Assembly (NCBI GenBank): GCA_016928715.1
Contig: JAFGKG010000219.1
Location: 36,319 to 100,318 of the forward strand
Origin: Chloroflexia bacterium
GTDB lineage: Bacteria > Chloroflexota > Chloroflexia > DTKN01
Direction: 5' to 3'
Length of the DNA: 64,000 nucleotides
Every line of letters begins with the position of its first letter. Positions within the stretch are counted from its first letter, which is position 1. A program made the position numbers and the translations under genes. Below the pieces are notes generated by a model. It was given only the letters and a program-made list of their open reading frames with translations, made no database searches and was not told the DNA's origin. This document shows positions 55,854 through 64,000 of this stretch, piece by piece.

Positions 55854-58800
55854 TCAAGGGGCATTTTTTTGGGCAAAGCGCTCTTGTATCTGCCGGTGCA
55901 GGGAGATATTCTGCAAAAAGTTTTGTCGAGAAGCCGGATCGCTGATGCGGCCGGCGCGCTCCTGGAGCAGTTCGTGACCGGCCCGCAGGGCGGCGCGGGC
56001 CCGTTCGGCCTGGCCCAGGGCGGTCCAGATGTCCGCCCCTGTCAAATAGACCCGCAGGGGATAGTCGATCCCGGACACGCCGTTCTGCTCGATCCAGTCC
56101 AGGGCCTCCTCGATGTGGGCGCGGGCCTCCTCGAGGCGGCCTTGCTTCCAGTACACCCGGGCCAGGCCGGCCAGGTCGTCGACGGCCGGTGCATCCTGGC
56201 CGATCTCGCGGCGCAGCTTCAGGGCTTGTTCGTAGGCCCGCGCGGCGGCCTCCTGTTCGTCCAGTCCCTCCAGGGTCAGGGCCAGGTAGGTCAAGCTGTA
56301 GCCCTCGCCCTCCCGCGCGCCAATGTCCCGATAGATATCGAGGGCCTGCTGGCAGCAGTCACGGGCGGATCGGGCATCGCCCAGGTCGTGCAGGACCAAG
56401 CCCATGTTCTCCGCCGTCAGGGCCTGCCCGCGGCGGTCGCCGATGCCCAGGAACAGGTTCAGGGCGCGCTCATAGTATTCCAGGGCTCGCTCCAACTCGC
56501 CCAGGTCGCGGTAGACGTTGCCCAGGTTGCTCAGGGCCTGGATCTCGTTGCGGCGGTCGCCGATGGTCCGATAGACCTGCAGGACCTCCTCGCTAAAGGC
56601 CTTGACCTGGCCTAGATCGCCCAGGGCGTGGTGCACGCCGGCCAGGTTGTTGAGGCTCATGGCGGCGCTGCGCTGGTCGCCCAGGTCGCGGCGAATAGCC
56701 AGGGCGCGCTCCAACTGCTCCCGCGCCCCGGCGTGGTCGCCCAGGAAATAGAGGACCGTGCCCAGGTTGTGCAGGCTGGTGGCCTCGCCTGCCCGATCGC
56801 CCTCTTTGCGGGCCAGGGACAGGCTCTGCTGCAGGCGCCGGCGGGCCGGCTCGAACTGGCCCTGCCGCCAGAGCGCCCGCGCCCCCGAGATCAGGCCCTG
56901 GACCTTTTGGGATAGGTCGGCGGCCCGCTCGGCGCACTCTACGGCCCGGTCGGCCGCCGCCAGGGCCGCCGAAAAGTCGCTGATGGCCTCGTGGTAGGAG
57001 GCGTGGGTCAGGGCCACCTCGGCCTGCCGACCCTCCTCGGGCCATTCTCGCACCAGTTCCTGCAAGTGCTGCAGGTCGGCCTTTTGGGCCTCGCGGTCGC
57101 CCAGCATGGCGTAGGCCTGCTCGCGCCCGATCAACAGGTTGTAGCGCTGCTCGCGCTGCCAGGGCGGCTCCCCTTCGAGCTGGGGCAAGAGTTCCAGGCC
57201 GCGGCTGTAGAACTCGACCGCCTGACGGTGGGCCGATTGCCGGGCCGCCTGCCGGCCGGCCAGGGCGACGTATTCAAACTCTTTTTGCGCCTGCCGGGCC
57301 CGGCGGTAGTGATAGGCCAGGATGCCATACCAGGGGCCCAGGTCGCCGCCGTAGGCCTGCTCGATATAGTCCGCCACTCGGTAGTGCAGCATGCGTCGAT
57401 TGGAGAAGGAGAGCGTGCTGTAGGCCACCTCCTGGGTCAGGGTGTGCTTGAAGAGATATTCCAACTCGGGATCAGCCTTGTCCAGCATGATCAGGTCGAG
57501 GGAACTCAGGCGCTCCAGGTCGCGCTGCAGTAATTCCTCCCGGATCGAGCCGGGATAGATGGCCAGCAGCCAGCGGGAGCGAAAGAGCCGGCCGATCACG
57601 CTGGCCACCCGCACGGTCATGCGCTCGTTCTCGACCAGTTGATCCAGGCGGCTGACGATGAGGGTCTGCAGCGAGTCGGGCACCCGTACGGCGGCCAGCG
57701 CGCGGGGGTTATCCAGGTCCAGGTCCTGTTCCAGCAGCAGGTTGATAAATTCGTCCACGAAAAAGGGGTTGCCCTGGGCGCGCTGCCCAATTTGTTCCAC
57801 GAGGGCAGCGGGCAGGGCGCGGCCGGCCAATTTGAGCCGGATCAACTCGGCGCTCTCCTGCACCGAAAAGGGGCCCAGTTGAAGCTCGTCCAGGTGCTCC
57901 GGCGGGTTGGTCCACAGGGCCGGCCGACTGGCCAACTCGGGAGGACGGTAGACGGTCAGCAGGAGAACGGGCAGATCGGCCACCTGCCAGCCCACGTGAA
58001 CGGTCAGTTCGCGGGAGAGATCGTCCAGCCAATGGGCGTCCTCCAGCACCAACAAGAGGGGCTCGGACTGGGCCCGCTGGCGCAGCAGGTCAGAGACCAG
58101 GGCAAAGAGGCTCTGGTGGCGCAGTTCGGCGTCAAAGCTGGCGGTCAGCTCGTTATCCGCTATATCCAGGCCCAGCAGGTCCCCCAAAAGCGGCAGGCGT
58201 TGGGGCAGGTCCGGGTGGACCTCGGCCAGGTGCTGGCGGGCCACCTCGATCTGACGTTCCAGGGGCCAGCCCTCCTCCAATTCCAGCAGCCCCCGCAACA
58301 GGGGGCGCCAGGCCAGGTAGGGCGTGGTCGTCCCGTGGCTGACGCCGTTGCCGCCATAGCCCACAAAGCCCATCGTCAGGGCCCGCCCGATCACGGCAGC
58401 GCTCAGGCGGCTTTTGCCCAGGCCGGCCTCGGCCGTAATGCCGACCACGTGCCCGCGCCCGGTCTCGCGAATGCGCGCCAGCAGGGCCTCCATGTGGCCC
58501 AGTTCCTCCTGGCGGCCCACCATGGGCAGATTGTAGGCGGGTTCCTGCAGCCTCAGGGACTGGCAGGAGAGGCACTCGGCCAGCTCACGCACGGCGGCAG
58601 GCTCCGCCTTGCCCTTGACCTTGAGCGGCGGCAGGGCGTTCCAGGAAAAGCCCTCGGCCGCGCCCAGATAGGTATTCTCGCCCACCAGTATCTGCCCGGG
58701 CCGGGCGGCTTCCATCAAGCGGGAGGTCAGGTTGACGGCATCGCCAATGGTGGTGTACTCCTGCCGGCGGGGAGAGCCCACATGGCCCACGAAAACGCGC

Positions 58801-59861
58801 CCCGTGTTGATGCCGATGCGCTGGCCGGTCACCCCGCCCGTACCTACCAACTGCTGCAGGGCCAGGGCGCAGAGCAGGGCCCGTTCCTCGTCGTCCTCGT
58901 GGGCGGTCGGGGCGCCGAAAAAGATCATGGCCCGGCTGCCCTTGTCCCCCATGTCCACCCGGCAGGCAAAACCATCGAAACGAGCGGCGGTCTCGAAAAC
59001 CCGCGTCACATAGAGGCCCAACTGCTCGGCCGCCGTGGGCGCGGCGAAATCCAGACCCTCAAAACCGATAAAGATAATAGTGGTGCGGCGGTGCTCGTTG
59101 ACAAATGCCTCCTGATTGGAAAGCAGGCGCTCGTAGACCTGGTCGGGCAGGAACGGCCGCAGGGCCTGGATGGCCCGCTCGGGGTCGGGGGTCTGCGGCA
59201 GCGACGGGTGCGGCCGGGGCTGCACTGGCAGGCGCAGTCCCCGCAGGCGGGCGTAGCCATGGTCCAGGGGGAGAAAGTCGACCTGTTCGGCGGAGAGGCG
59301 CGCCAGCAGGCTGGGATGCAGGACGATCTCGCCGGGGGCGGCAAAGGACTCGGCTATAGTCGCCTCGACGAGGGATGGCCCGGCAAAGATAAACTCGCTG
59401 CGCTGTGCGGTGCCCGTTACCGTGCGCAGGATAGACCCGGCCGCCAATCCCAGCCTCATCTGCACTGTAAAGGGGCCGGCCGAGGTCTGGAGCTGGGCGG
59501 TATGGCGGACCTGTTCCTGCAGGGCCAGGGCGCAGGCCAGCGACCGCAGTTCCGCCAGCGGGCCGGGAAAATGCACGGTCATGGCGTCGCCCGCGAACTT
59601 GCCCACGACCCCGCCCCAGCGGTGGATCTCTTCGATCATGGGGTTAAAGCGGCCGTTGAGAATGCGGGTGAGTTCCTCGGTCCCCTCCGGGCCAATCTGG
59701 CCCAGGGCCTCGGAAAGGGGGGTAAAGCCGGCCATATCGGCAAAGAGGGTCACGGCGTCAAAGCGCGTGCTCTGGCCCATAAGGGGCTGTTCCGGATCGC
59801 GCAGCAACTGGACCGCCAGGGGGTAGGGCAGGTAACTGCTCAGGCCAAAAAGTTGGTACAT
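55854..59861 (-). CDS. Soluble-adenylyl-cyclase-like protein: two class III cyclase domains, STAND ATPase, TPR repeats
   Basis: A 1335-aa protein with the same order of domains as animal soluble adenylyl cyclase. C1 (about 33-190) has both metal-binding aspartates: LFADMAGFT (Asp42) and KFAGDAMTV (Lys88, Asp92). It lacks the catalytic Asn/Arg helix. C2 (about 255-405) has lost the metals (FIGFEGLDF) but keeps YTTIGDAVNLTSRL (Thr370, Asn377, Arg381) and the DKG loop (Arg301, Asp306). Together they would form one active site. An ATPase follows (EAGLGKSRLSA near 470; LLVLEDAHWLDD), then about ten TPRs. It should make cAMP inside the cell; the signal is not known. It has no membrane segment. Confidence 0.85.
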   Translation of the reverse strand: MYQLFGLSSYLPYPLAVQLLRDPEQPLMGQSTRFDAVTLFADMAGFTPLSEALGQIGPEGTEELTRILNGRFNPMIEEIHRWGGVVGKFAGDAMTVHFPGPLAELRSLACALALQEQVRHTAQLQTSAGPFTVQMRLGLAAGSILRTVTGTAQRSEFIFAGPSLVEATIAESFAAPGEIVLHPSLLARLSAEQVDFLPLDHGYARLRGLRLPVQPRPHPSLPQTPDPERAIQALRPFLPDQVYERLLSNQEAFVNEHRRTTIIFIGFEGLDFAAPTAAEQLGLYVTRVFETAARFDGFACRVDMGDKGSRAMIFFGAPTAHEDDEERALLCALALQQLVGTGGVTGQRIGINTGRVFVGHVGSPRRQEYTTIGDAVNLTSRLMEAARPGQILVGENTYLGAAEGFSWNALPPLKVKGKAEPAAVRELAECLSCQSLRLQEPAYNLPMVGRQEELGHMEALLARIRETGRGHVVGITAEAGLGKSRLSAAVIGRALTMGFVGYGGNGVSHGTTTPYLAWRPLLRGLLELEEGWPLERQIEVARQHLAEVHPDLPQRLPLLGDLLGLDIADNELTASFDAELRHQSLFALVSDLLRQRAQSEPLLLVLEDAHWLDDLSRELTVHVGWQVADLPVLLLTVYRPPELASRPALWTNPPEHLDELQLGPFSVQESAELIRLKLAGRALPAALVEQIGQRAQGNPFFVDEFINLLLEQDLDLDNPRALAAVRVPDSLQTLIVSRLDQLVENERMTVRVASVIGRLFRSRWLLAIYPGSIREELLQRDLERLSSLDLIMLDKADPELEYLFKHTLTQEVAYSTLSFSNRRMLHYRVADYIEQAYGGDLGPWYGILAYHYRRARQAQKEFEYVALAGRQAARQSAHRQAVEFYSRGLELLPQLEGEPPWQREQRYNLLIGREQAYAMLGDREAQKADLQHLQELVREWPEEGRQAEVALTHASYHEAISDFSAALAAADRAVECAERAADLSQKVQGLISGARALWRQGQFEPARRRLQQSLSLARKEGDRAGEATSLHNLGTVLYFLGDHAGAREQLERALAIRRDLGDQRSAAMSLNNLAGVHHALGDLGQVKAFSEEVLQVYRTIGDRRNEIQALSNLGNVYRDLGELERALEYYERALNLFLGIGDRRGQALTAENMGLVLHDLGDARSARDCCQQALDIYRDIGAREGEGYSLTYLALTLEGLDEQEAAARAYEQALKLRREIGQDAPAVDDLAGLARVYWKQGRLEEARAHIEEALDWIEQNGVSGIDYPLRVYLTGADIWTALGQAERARAALRAGHELLQERAGRISDPASRQNFLQNISLHRQIQERFAQKNAP

Positions 59862-59887
59862 GGTGGTTTCATCCTCCTGTTTAGAGG

Positions 59888-59917
59888 ATTGTACCCTGTT
59901 GGAGGTAAATTTGTCAA
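59888..59917 (-). promoter_or_regulatory. Promoter of the cyclase gene
   Basis: Reading leftward: TTGACA (59917-59912), 18-bp spacer, TACAAT (59893-59888). The leader is short, and GGAGG lies 11 bases before the ATG at 59861. Confidence 0.65.
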
Positions 59918-59929
59918 GTGGGGAAAACT

Positions 59930-61486
59930 CTACCGCGTCGCCAGCAGCAACTGCACGGTATAGGCGCCGATCTCGACGGTCGGTCCGGTGGCGGGCAGCG
60001 TCTCGATCTCCTCGCCGGCATCGCCCACCTGGTAGATGCGCAGAGCCCCCACCGCCGGCTCTTGGCCGTCGAGCGAGGCCAGGTGCCAGCTCGTGGCCTC
60101 ATCGTTGGGGTTGGCCAGCAGCAGGGCGATCTCGCCGGCCCTGTCCTGGCCGGCCAGCAGCCAGAGCGGCGCCGCGCCCTCCACGGAGCGGGCCTGCCAT
60201 TGCAGGCGCTGGGGATGGGCGGCCAGCTCGGACCAGAGGGAAAAGGCCAGGGCGATACGCTTGGGCCGGCCGTCGGCGTAAAAGAGTCCGTACCAGGTGG
60301 CCATTTCGGCGGAGGAATCGTTGCCTCGATAGAACAGCGACTCCGCGACGCCCTGCTGCTGCAGGCTGATCCAGGCCGCCGTCAAAATGGCCGTGCCCTT
60401 TCCTCCCAGGCGCAGGGCGGCTTGTTCCTCGTTGGACATGCCGTCCTTGAGGCCCGTATTCCACTCGCTGATGTGCAGGGCCGTACCCTCATATCCATGT
60501 TCGTCCAGGGCCTGGCGGTAAAAAGCGGCCGCCTGGGCAAAGGAATCCGGATCGTTGGCATACATGTGCCAGGACAGGAAATCCAGCGGCGTGCCCTCGG
60601 CCCGCAGGCAATCCAGGAAATCATAGACGTAGCGGTTGCCCTGGGCGGTCAGCGCCCCGGCCGGGGTAAAGCCGGGCCCGCCGACCTGCATCTCGGGAAA
60701 GGCCTGCCGCAGGGCCTGGGCGGTTTCGGCAAAGAGCTGCAAGAACTCTTGTTGGGTGCGCGGCTCGGGCCAGAACTGAGGGTGATCGGGCTCGTTCCAA
60801 ATCTCGACGTAGCGAAAGTCGCTCTCAAAGCCATCCCACTGTCCCTGGCGGTAGTGGCGCAGCACCTCCACGGCGGCGCGGACCCAATTGGCCCGCTCCT
60901 GGGGCGTCCGGGGCGGCGTGGCGTTGCTCCAGGAATCGCCCAGGCGCAGGTAGGGTTCGAACCCGCCGGCCAGGATGGAGGTAAAGACGCGGTCGCTTTC
61001 GGCGAAATCGTAGGAACGGGGGTCGGCCGGATCGGCGCTGCGGTCGGGGTAGAGCACGGCCATATCCAGGGGGCCATAGTAGTCGTGGGTGCGGACCAGG
61101 TTGACGCCGATCTGTTGGTAGGCGGCGGTCAGGTCGGCCTTGCCGGCCTCGCCGGCCGGTAGGGGGCCGGCGTTCACCCCGATCAGCGGCCGGATGGGGG
61201 CAGCGTCCGGGGCTTGCGCCAGGCTGAGGGTCCATTCGGCAGCCACGGCCGGCGAGGCCGGGCTCGTGCCCGATGTGATCTCAGGTGGGGGACAGTCGGC
61301 GGGGCAGTTGCTGGGGTTCTCCGGGCCCTCGCAGAGGCCATCGCCGCACTGCCCCTGCTCGCCCTGGCCGGGAAAGGCCGTCTGGGTGGGCGGGCGGGTG
61401 CGGCGGGGGACGGTGGGGGAGGGTTCGCCCCCACAGGAAAGCAGGGGCAGCAGCAAGAGCAGGCATAGGCTCAAGGCTCGTTTCAT
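59930..61486 (-). CDS. Clan-A glycoside hydrolase-like lipoprotein (GH39-like)
   Basis: A 518-aa exported lipoprotein. The signal RALSLCLLLLLPLLSCGG has the lipobox LLSC. A Pro/Thr linker contains a small cysteine motif, CGDGLCEGPENPSNCPADC, also found in other secreted bacterial proteins. The barrel shows VEIWNEPDHPQFW (likely acid/base Glu) and ALHISEWNTG (likely nucleophile Glu), with DFLSWHMYAND between them, as in GH39-like enzymes. A beta-sandwich end follows. The substrate is unknown. GGAGAAGAACC precedes the start. It lies downstream of the PBP gene, beyond a strong terminator, so it probably has its own promoter. Confidence 0.78.
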   Translation of the reverse strand: MKRALSLCLLLLLPLLSCGGEPSPTVPRRTRPPTQTAFPGQGEQGQCGDGLCEGPENPSNCPADCPPPEITSGTSPASPAVAAEWTLSLAQAPDAAPIRPLIGVNAGPLPAGEAGKADLTAAYQQIGVNLVRTHDYYGPLDMAVLYPDRSADPADPRSYDFAESDRVFTSILAGGFEPYLRLGDSWSNATPPRTPQERANWVRAAVEVLRHYRQGQWDGFESDFRYVEIWNEPDHPQFWPEPRTQQEFLQLFAETAQALRQAFPEMQVGGPGFTPAGALTAQGNRYVYDFLDCLRAEGTPLDFLSWHMYANDPDSFAQAAAFYRQALDEHGYEGTALHISEWNTGLKDGMSNEEQAALRLGGKGTAILTAAWISLQQQGVAESLFYRGNDSSAEMATWYGLFYADGRPKRIALAFSLWSELAAHPQRLQWQARSVEGAAPLWLLAGQDRAGEIALLLANPNDEATSWHLASLDGQEPAVGALRIYQVGDAGEEIETLPATGPTVEIGAYTVQLLLATR

Positions 61487-61545
61487 GGTTCTTCTCCAAG
61501 GACTTGGGCGCCCAGCTCCCTGTGGGCAAGCGGTGGCACAACAAA

Positions 61546-61571
61546 AGGGGGCGCCCGACGGGGCGCCCCCT
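61546..61571 (-). terminator. Strong intrinsic terminator after the PBP gene
   Basis: Minus-strand hairpin AGGGGGCGCCC, loop CGTC, GGGCGCCCCCT, followed by TTTGTTGT. A perfect 11-bp GC-rich stem, 4 bp after the stop codon. Confidence 0.9.
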
Positions 61572-61575
61572 AGCG

Positions 61576-64000
61576 TCAGCGTGGAGATCTGCGAACGTCC
61601 CTCGGCGGGAGCGCGGGGGAGGGCTGTACGGCCACGACGCGGGCCGGCTGCTGGGGCAAGGCCCCCTGGGGAGGCTGGCCAAAGACCAGGACCGGCTGGC
61701 TGGAGGTCTTGCGGCCGGCGGTATTGACTACTTCCACCGTCAGGTCGTGCTCACCGGGGCGCACGGGCCAGGTAATGGTATAGACGCGCTCCGAGAGGGG
61801 CATGACCGTATTAGTCACGGCGGTACCGATAAAGATGCCGTCGTAGAAAAAGTCCACCCGGCGGGCCGGGGCTACGCCCTCCACCTTGACAGCGATGGTC
61901 GTTTTGCTGCGGGTCAAGAGGCTGCCCGGCAGGGGTTCGATGATGCGAGCAAAGATACCGCCGCGGTCGATGTAGAAGGGCCTGTAGGTATGGCCGGGCG
62001 CGTCGCCGTCAAACTTGGGCCGGCCCTCCTTGGTCAGCACGGTCAGGCGTAGGGCATAGCTGCCGTCGGGCAGATTGCCGGGGTCCCAGTAGGCCAGGAC
62101 GCCGTTTTGAACCGGCACGTTGGATTCGTAGATCAGGTTCCACTCGGTGGGCCAGGTGGCCAGGATCTTGAGTCCCCATTCCAGGCGATAGCCGGCGAAC
62201 TGGTCCTGGGGACGGGAGGAGACCAGGTTGGCCGAACCGCGGATCTCAATGGGGCCGTCGATGCCTTGGTATCTCCAGGGAATGCTGATCTCACGCATCA
62301 GGCCGGCCCAACGATTATCGGGGGGCTGGCCCGGCCCTCCGGGCACGGTCCCCCACTCGGCCGGACAGTAGTCGGTCGGCACTCGGGGGAGGCCGACCTC
62401 GACCATCCATTCCTCCAGCCCGGCGATCTCTTCGATGCGGGCCACGCTGTGCAGGTCCGTAAAGACCACCTCCTGGAATAGTTCCGGCGGATAGACCACG
62501 CCGGGGGCGGGCAGGCAGTACTGCGGGGGATCGCTGCCCGGGACCTGCACGACCGTGAGCGCCTTGTGGATGCTACAGGTCTCCCTGGGCTGGTTGCCCT
62601 CCACGAACACCTCGCTGGTGACCGGGCAGTGCGGGCCGGGCAGTTTGCCCGAGAGAGCGCAGACCTCCACATTGACGACACCGGAGGGGCGGTCAAAGTC
62701 GTACTGCAATTTGCCCTCCTCGTCACGGAGGATATCGCGCAGGTCCGGTTCGGGGGCCCCCAGATAGCTGATGTGCGGCCGGCCCTGGGCATCCAACTGG
62801 ATCGAACTGTAGCGTCCCATCCAATCCTCTTCGTCGAGCCACTGGGTCCGCCAACCAGAGTCGCTACCGTAGGTGTACTTGAGATCCTGGTAGTCGGTGT
62901 CGTAGTAGCTGATATGGGGCCGGTCCTCGTCATCGAGGGCGATCCGGTTATAGTCGCCCACCTCGGCCCCCTCCTCGATTATCTCGATCTGCCAGCCTTG
63001 CTCCTCACGGTTGTAGTGGGCGTACTTGAGGGTCGTGCAGGCCTGCAGGTCGGGATCGTAGAGACAGTAGCTGATGTGGGGCTGGTCCTCTTGGTCCAGC
63101 ACCATGGCCGCGTAGTCCCCCAACCGCTCGCTGCTGTCCACCACCTCCACGCGCCAGACCGGGCCGCTGCGGTAGGCGTGTTTGAGCTGACCGTGAGCTA
63201 CGTCGGGGTAGGCGACGTGGGGTTGATCCACCCGGTCCAGGGCCAGGGAAGTGTCCATGCTGAGAGCGCCGTGGGGGACCCCCTCCTCGATCGTCTCGAT
63301 CTTCCAGTCCGATCCCGACAGGGAGGCATACTTGATGGAGCGGCTCATGCCATCGTAATAGCTGATATGAGGCCGGCCGCGCCGGTCGAGGGCCAGTGCG
63401 GTATAGCCGCCGTCCTGGCCCAAATCCTGATCCAGACGGGTGATCTGCCAGCGGGACCCGTCGTGGGTAGCGTAAAAGAGTTCGGCATCGGGCTCGCTGT
63501 AATAGCTGATGTGGGGATGGCCGCCGCGGTCCAGGGCCAGCGAGCTATAGGCCCCGGTGTTGGCCTCGTCCACCGTCTCGATCTGCCATGAGGCCCCGTC
63601 ATAGTGGGCGTATTTGAGGGTGGTGCAGGACTCGCTAAACTGGCCATAGCTGCAGTAGCTGATATGGGGATAGCCGGTGCGGTCCAGGGCCAGGGATGTG
63701 TGGGCGCCGACCCATCCCTCCTGGTCCACCGTCTCGATCTGCCAGGATTCGCCGTCATAGTGGGCGTACCTGAGCTGGCCCTGGCCAAACATGGCCGCGG
63801 CGGTTTCGTCGTCAAAGTAGGTCAGCAGGTTGTCCTCGGCATTGAACAGGTTCTCCATAAAATAGCGCCAGACGCGGCCGGCCGTGCGGGAGCTGGGCAT
63901 ACCGACCCGGGCCAGGCTGCGGGGCGCGCAGTTCAGGGTCATAGGCTCGTTGTTATTGTTGCCTACCCAGACGCCGGCCACGACGTAGGGGGTGTAGCCG
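61576..64000 (-). CDS. Class A penicillin-binding protein, C-terminal part with an inserted seven-repeat propeller (partial, runs off the right edge)
   Basis: The visible 807 codons begin with GYTPYVVAGVWVGNNNNEPM, the end of a transpeptidase domain of PBP1a/PbpC type, and GRVWRYFMENLF, the usual last helix (xxxIWRDFM). Next come seven repeats of about 50 residues, each like LKYAHYDGASWQIETVD then SLALDxxGxPHISYY, most simply one seven-bladed beta-propeller. Then FDRPSGVVNVEVCALSGKLP and GPHCP resume the C-terminal tail common in Chloroflexota PBPs. An Ig-like domain closes the protein (VDFFYDGIFIGTAV). The catalytic Ser and the glycosyltransferase part lie outside the window. The frame is open to the edge, so the GTG at 63981 is internal. 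Confidence 0.82.
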   Translation of the reverse strand, partial: GYTPYVVAGVWVGNNNNEPMTLNCAPRSLARVGMPSSRTAGRVWRYFMENLFNAEDNLLTYFDDETAAAMFGQGQLRYAHYDGESWQIETVDQEGWVGAHTSLALDRTGYPHISYCSYGQFSESCTTLKYAHYDGASWQIETVDEANTGAYSSLALDRGGHPHISYYSEPDAELFYATHDGSRWQITRLDQDLGQDGGYTALALDRRGRPHISYYDGMSRSIKYASLSGSDWKIETIEEGVPHGALSMDTSLALDRVDQPHVAYPDVAHGQLKHAYRSGPVWRVEVVDSSERLGDYAAMVLDQEDQPHISYCLYDPDLQACTTLKYAHYNREEQGWQIEIIEEGAEVGDYNRIALDDEDRPHISYYDTDYQDLKYTYGSDSGWRTQWLDEEDWMGRYSSIQLDAQGRPHISYLGAPEPDLRDILRDEEGKLQYDFDRPSGVVNVEVCALSGKLPGPHCPVTSEVFVEGNQPRETCSIHKALTVVQVPGSDPPQYCLPAPGVVYPPELFQEVVFTDLHSVARIEEIAGLEEWMVEVGLPRVPTDYCPAEWGTVPGGPGQPPDNRWAGLMREISIPWRYQGIDGPIEIRGSANLVSSRPQDQFAGYRLEWGLKILATWPTEWNLIYESNVPVQNGVLAYWDPGNLPDGSYALRLTVLTKEGRPKFDGDAPGHTYRPFYIDRGGIFARIIEPLPGSLLTRSKTTIAVKVEGVAPARRVDFFYDGIFIGTAVTNTVMPLSERVYTITWPVRPGEHDLTVEVVNTAGRKTSSQPVLVFGQPPQGALPQQPARVVAVQPSPALPPRDVRRSPR

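Noticed and set aside
57639..59963. A 774-codon plus-strand open frame opposite the cyclase gene
   Set aside because: Antisense shadow of a well-supported gene; no domain, signal or ribosome site.

Overview
The window is GC-rich bacterial chromosome and looks like a member of the Chloroflexota (Anaerolineae/Caldilineae/Thermoflexia-like). This is inferred from gene content rather than any rRNA. The markers are very large multidomain regulators (BTAD-ATPase-TPR, tandem cyclase-ATPase-TPR, GAF-rich kinases), CpXC and LppX-type proteins, secreted proteins carrying a YLPLV motif, P/T-rich surface proteins, a class A PBP with the lineage-like C-terminus, and a long RpoC clamp insertion. Many Tat or Sec lipoproteins, no O-antigen outer-membrane machinery and sigma70-like TTGACA/TATAAT promoters fit this. 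No tRNA, rRNA, CRISPR array, transposase or phage gene was seen.

Layout. 0-12 kb: end of trmFO overlapping a GAF/PAS histidine kinase, convergent with rpoB-rpoC. 12-19 kb: a glycosidase/O-antigen-ligase fusion, then leftward envelope genes (LysM-M23 peptidase, CpXC protein, LppX-like lipoprotein). 19-27 kb: one rightward operon of HD hydrolase, pyruvate kinase, TGS-type nucleoside kinase and a giant BTAD regulator. 27-33 kb: exported proteins (Tat-lipoprotein amidohydrolase; a 1220-aa repeat/PKD protein). 33-37 kb: membrane histidine kinase and uvrC. 37-40 kb: leftward small operon (membrane protein, mgsA, cupin, PIG-L deacetylase) divergent from a cyclophilin lipoprotein and smpB. 40-44 kb: polyprenyl synthase and a DUF512 protein flank an AT-rich gap with a cluster of DnaA boxes, a candidate replication origin. 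44-52 kb: DUF4349 protein, the CIRCE-controlled hrcA-grpE-dnaK operon, then hutU with a small protein and an aminotransferase. 52-64 kb: surface and signalling genes (P/T-rich membrane-anchored protein, MCP, SdrD-B-like lipoprotein, soluble-adenylyl-cyclase-like protein, a clan-A glycosidase lipoprotein, and a class A PBP interrupted by a seven-repeat propeller).

The most unusual items are: the PBP with a propeller inserted in its C-terminal part; the glycosidase/O-antigen-ligase fusion; the cyclase whose two catalytic domains hold complementary halves of one active site, as in animal soluble adenylyl cyclase; an Asn-to-Ala change in RpoC at the position that senses the NTP sugar; an extra cysteine cluster in RpoB; the DnaA-box cluster; and a 260-bp palindromic element with 9-bp direct repeats that seems to have landed between a promoter and its lipoprotein gene. 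Intergenic gaps carry at least three families of palindromic repeats. Gene starts were picked from visible Shine-Dalgarno sequences, promoters and family N-termini. All homology statements come from motif recognition, not database searches.
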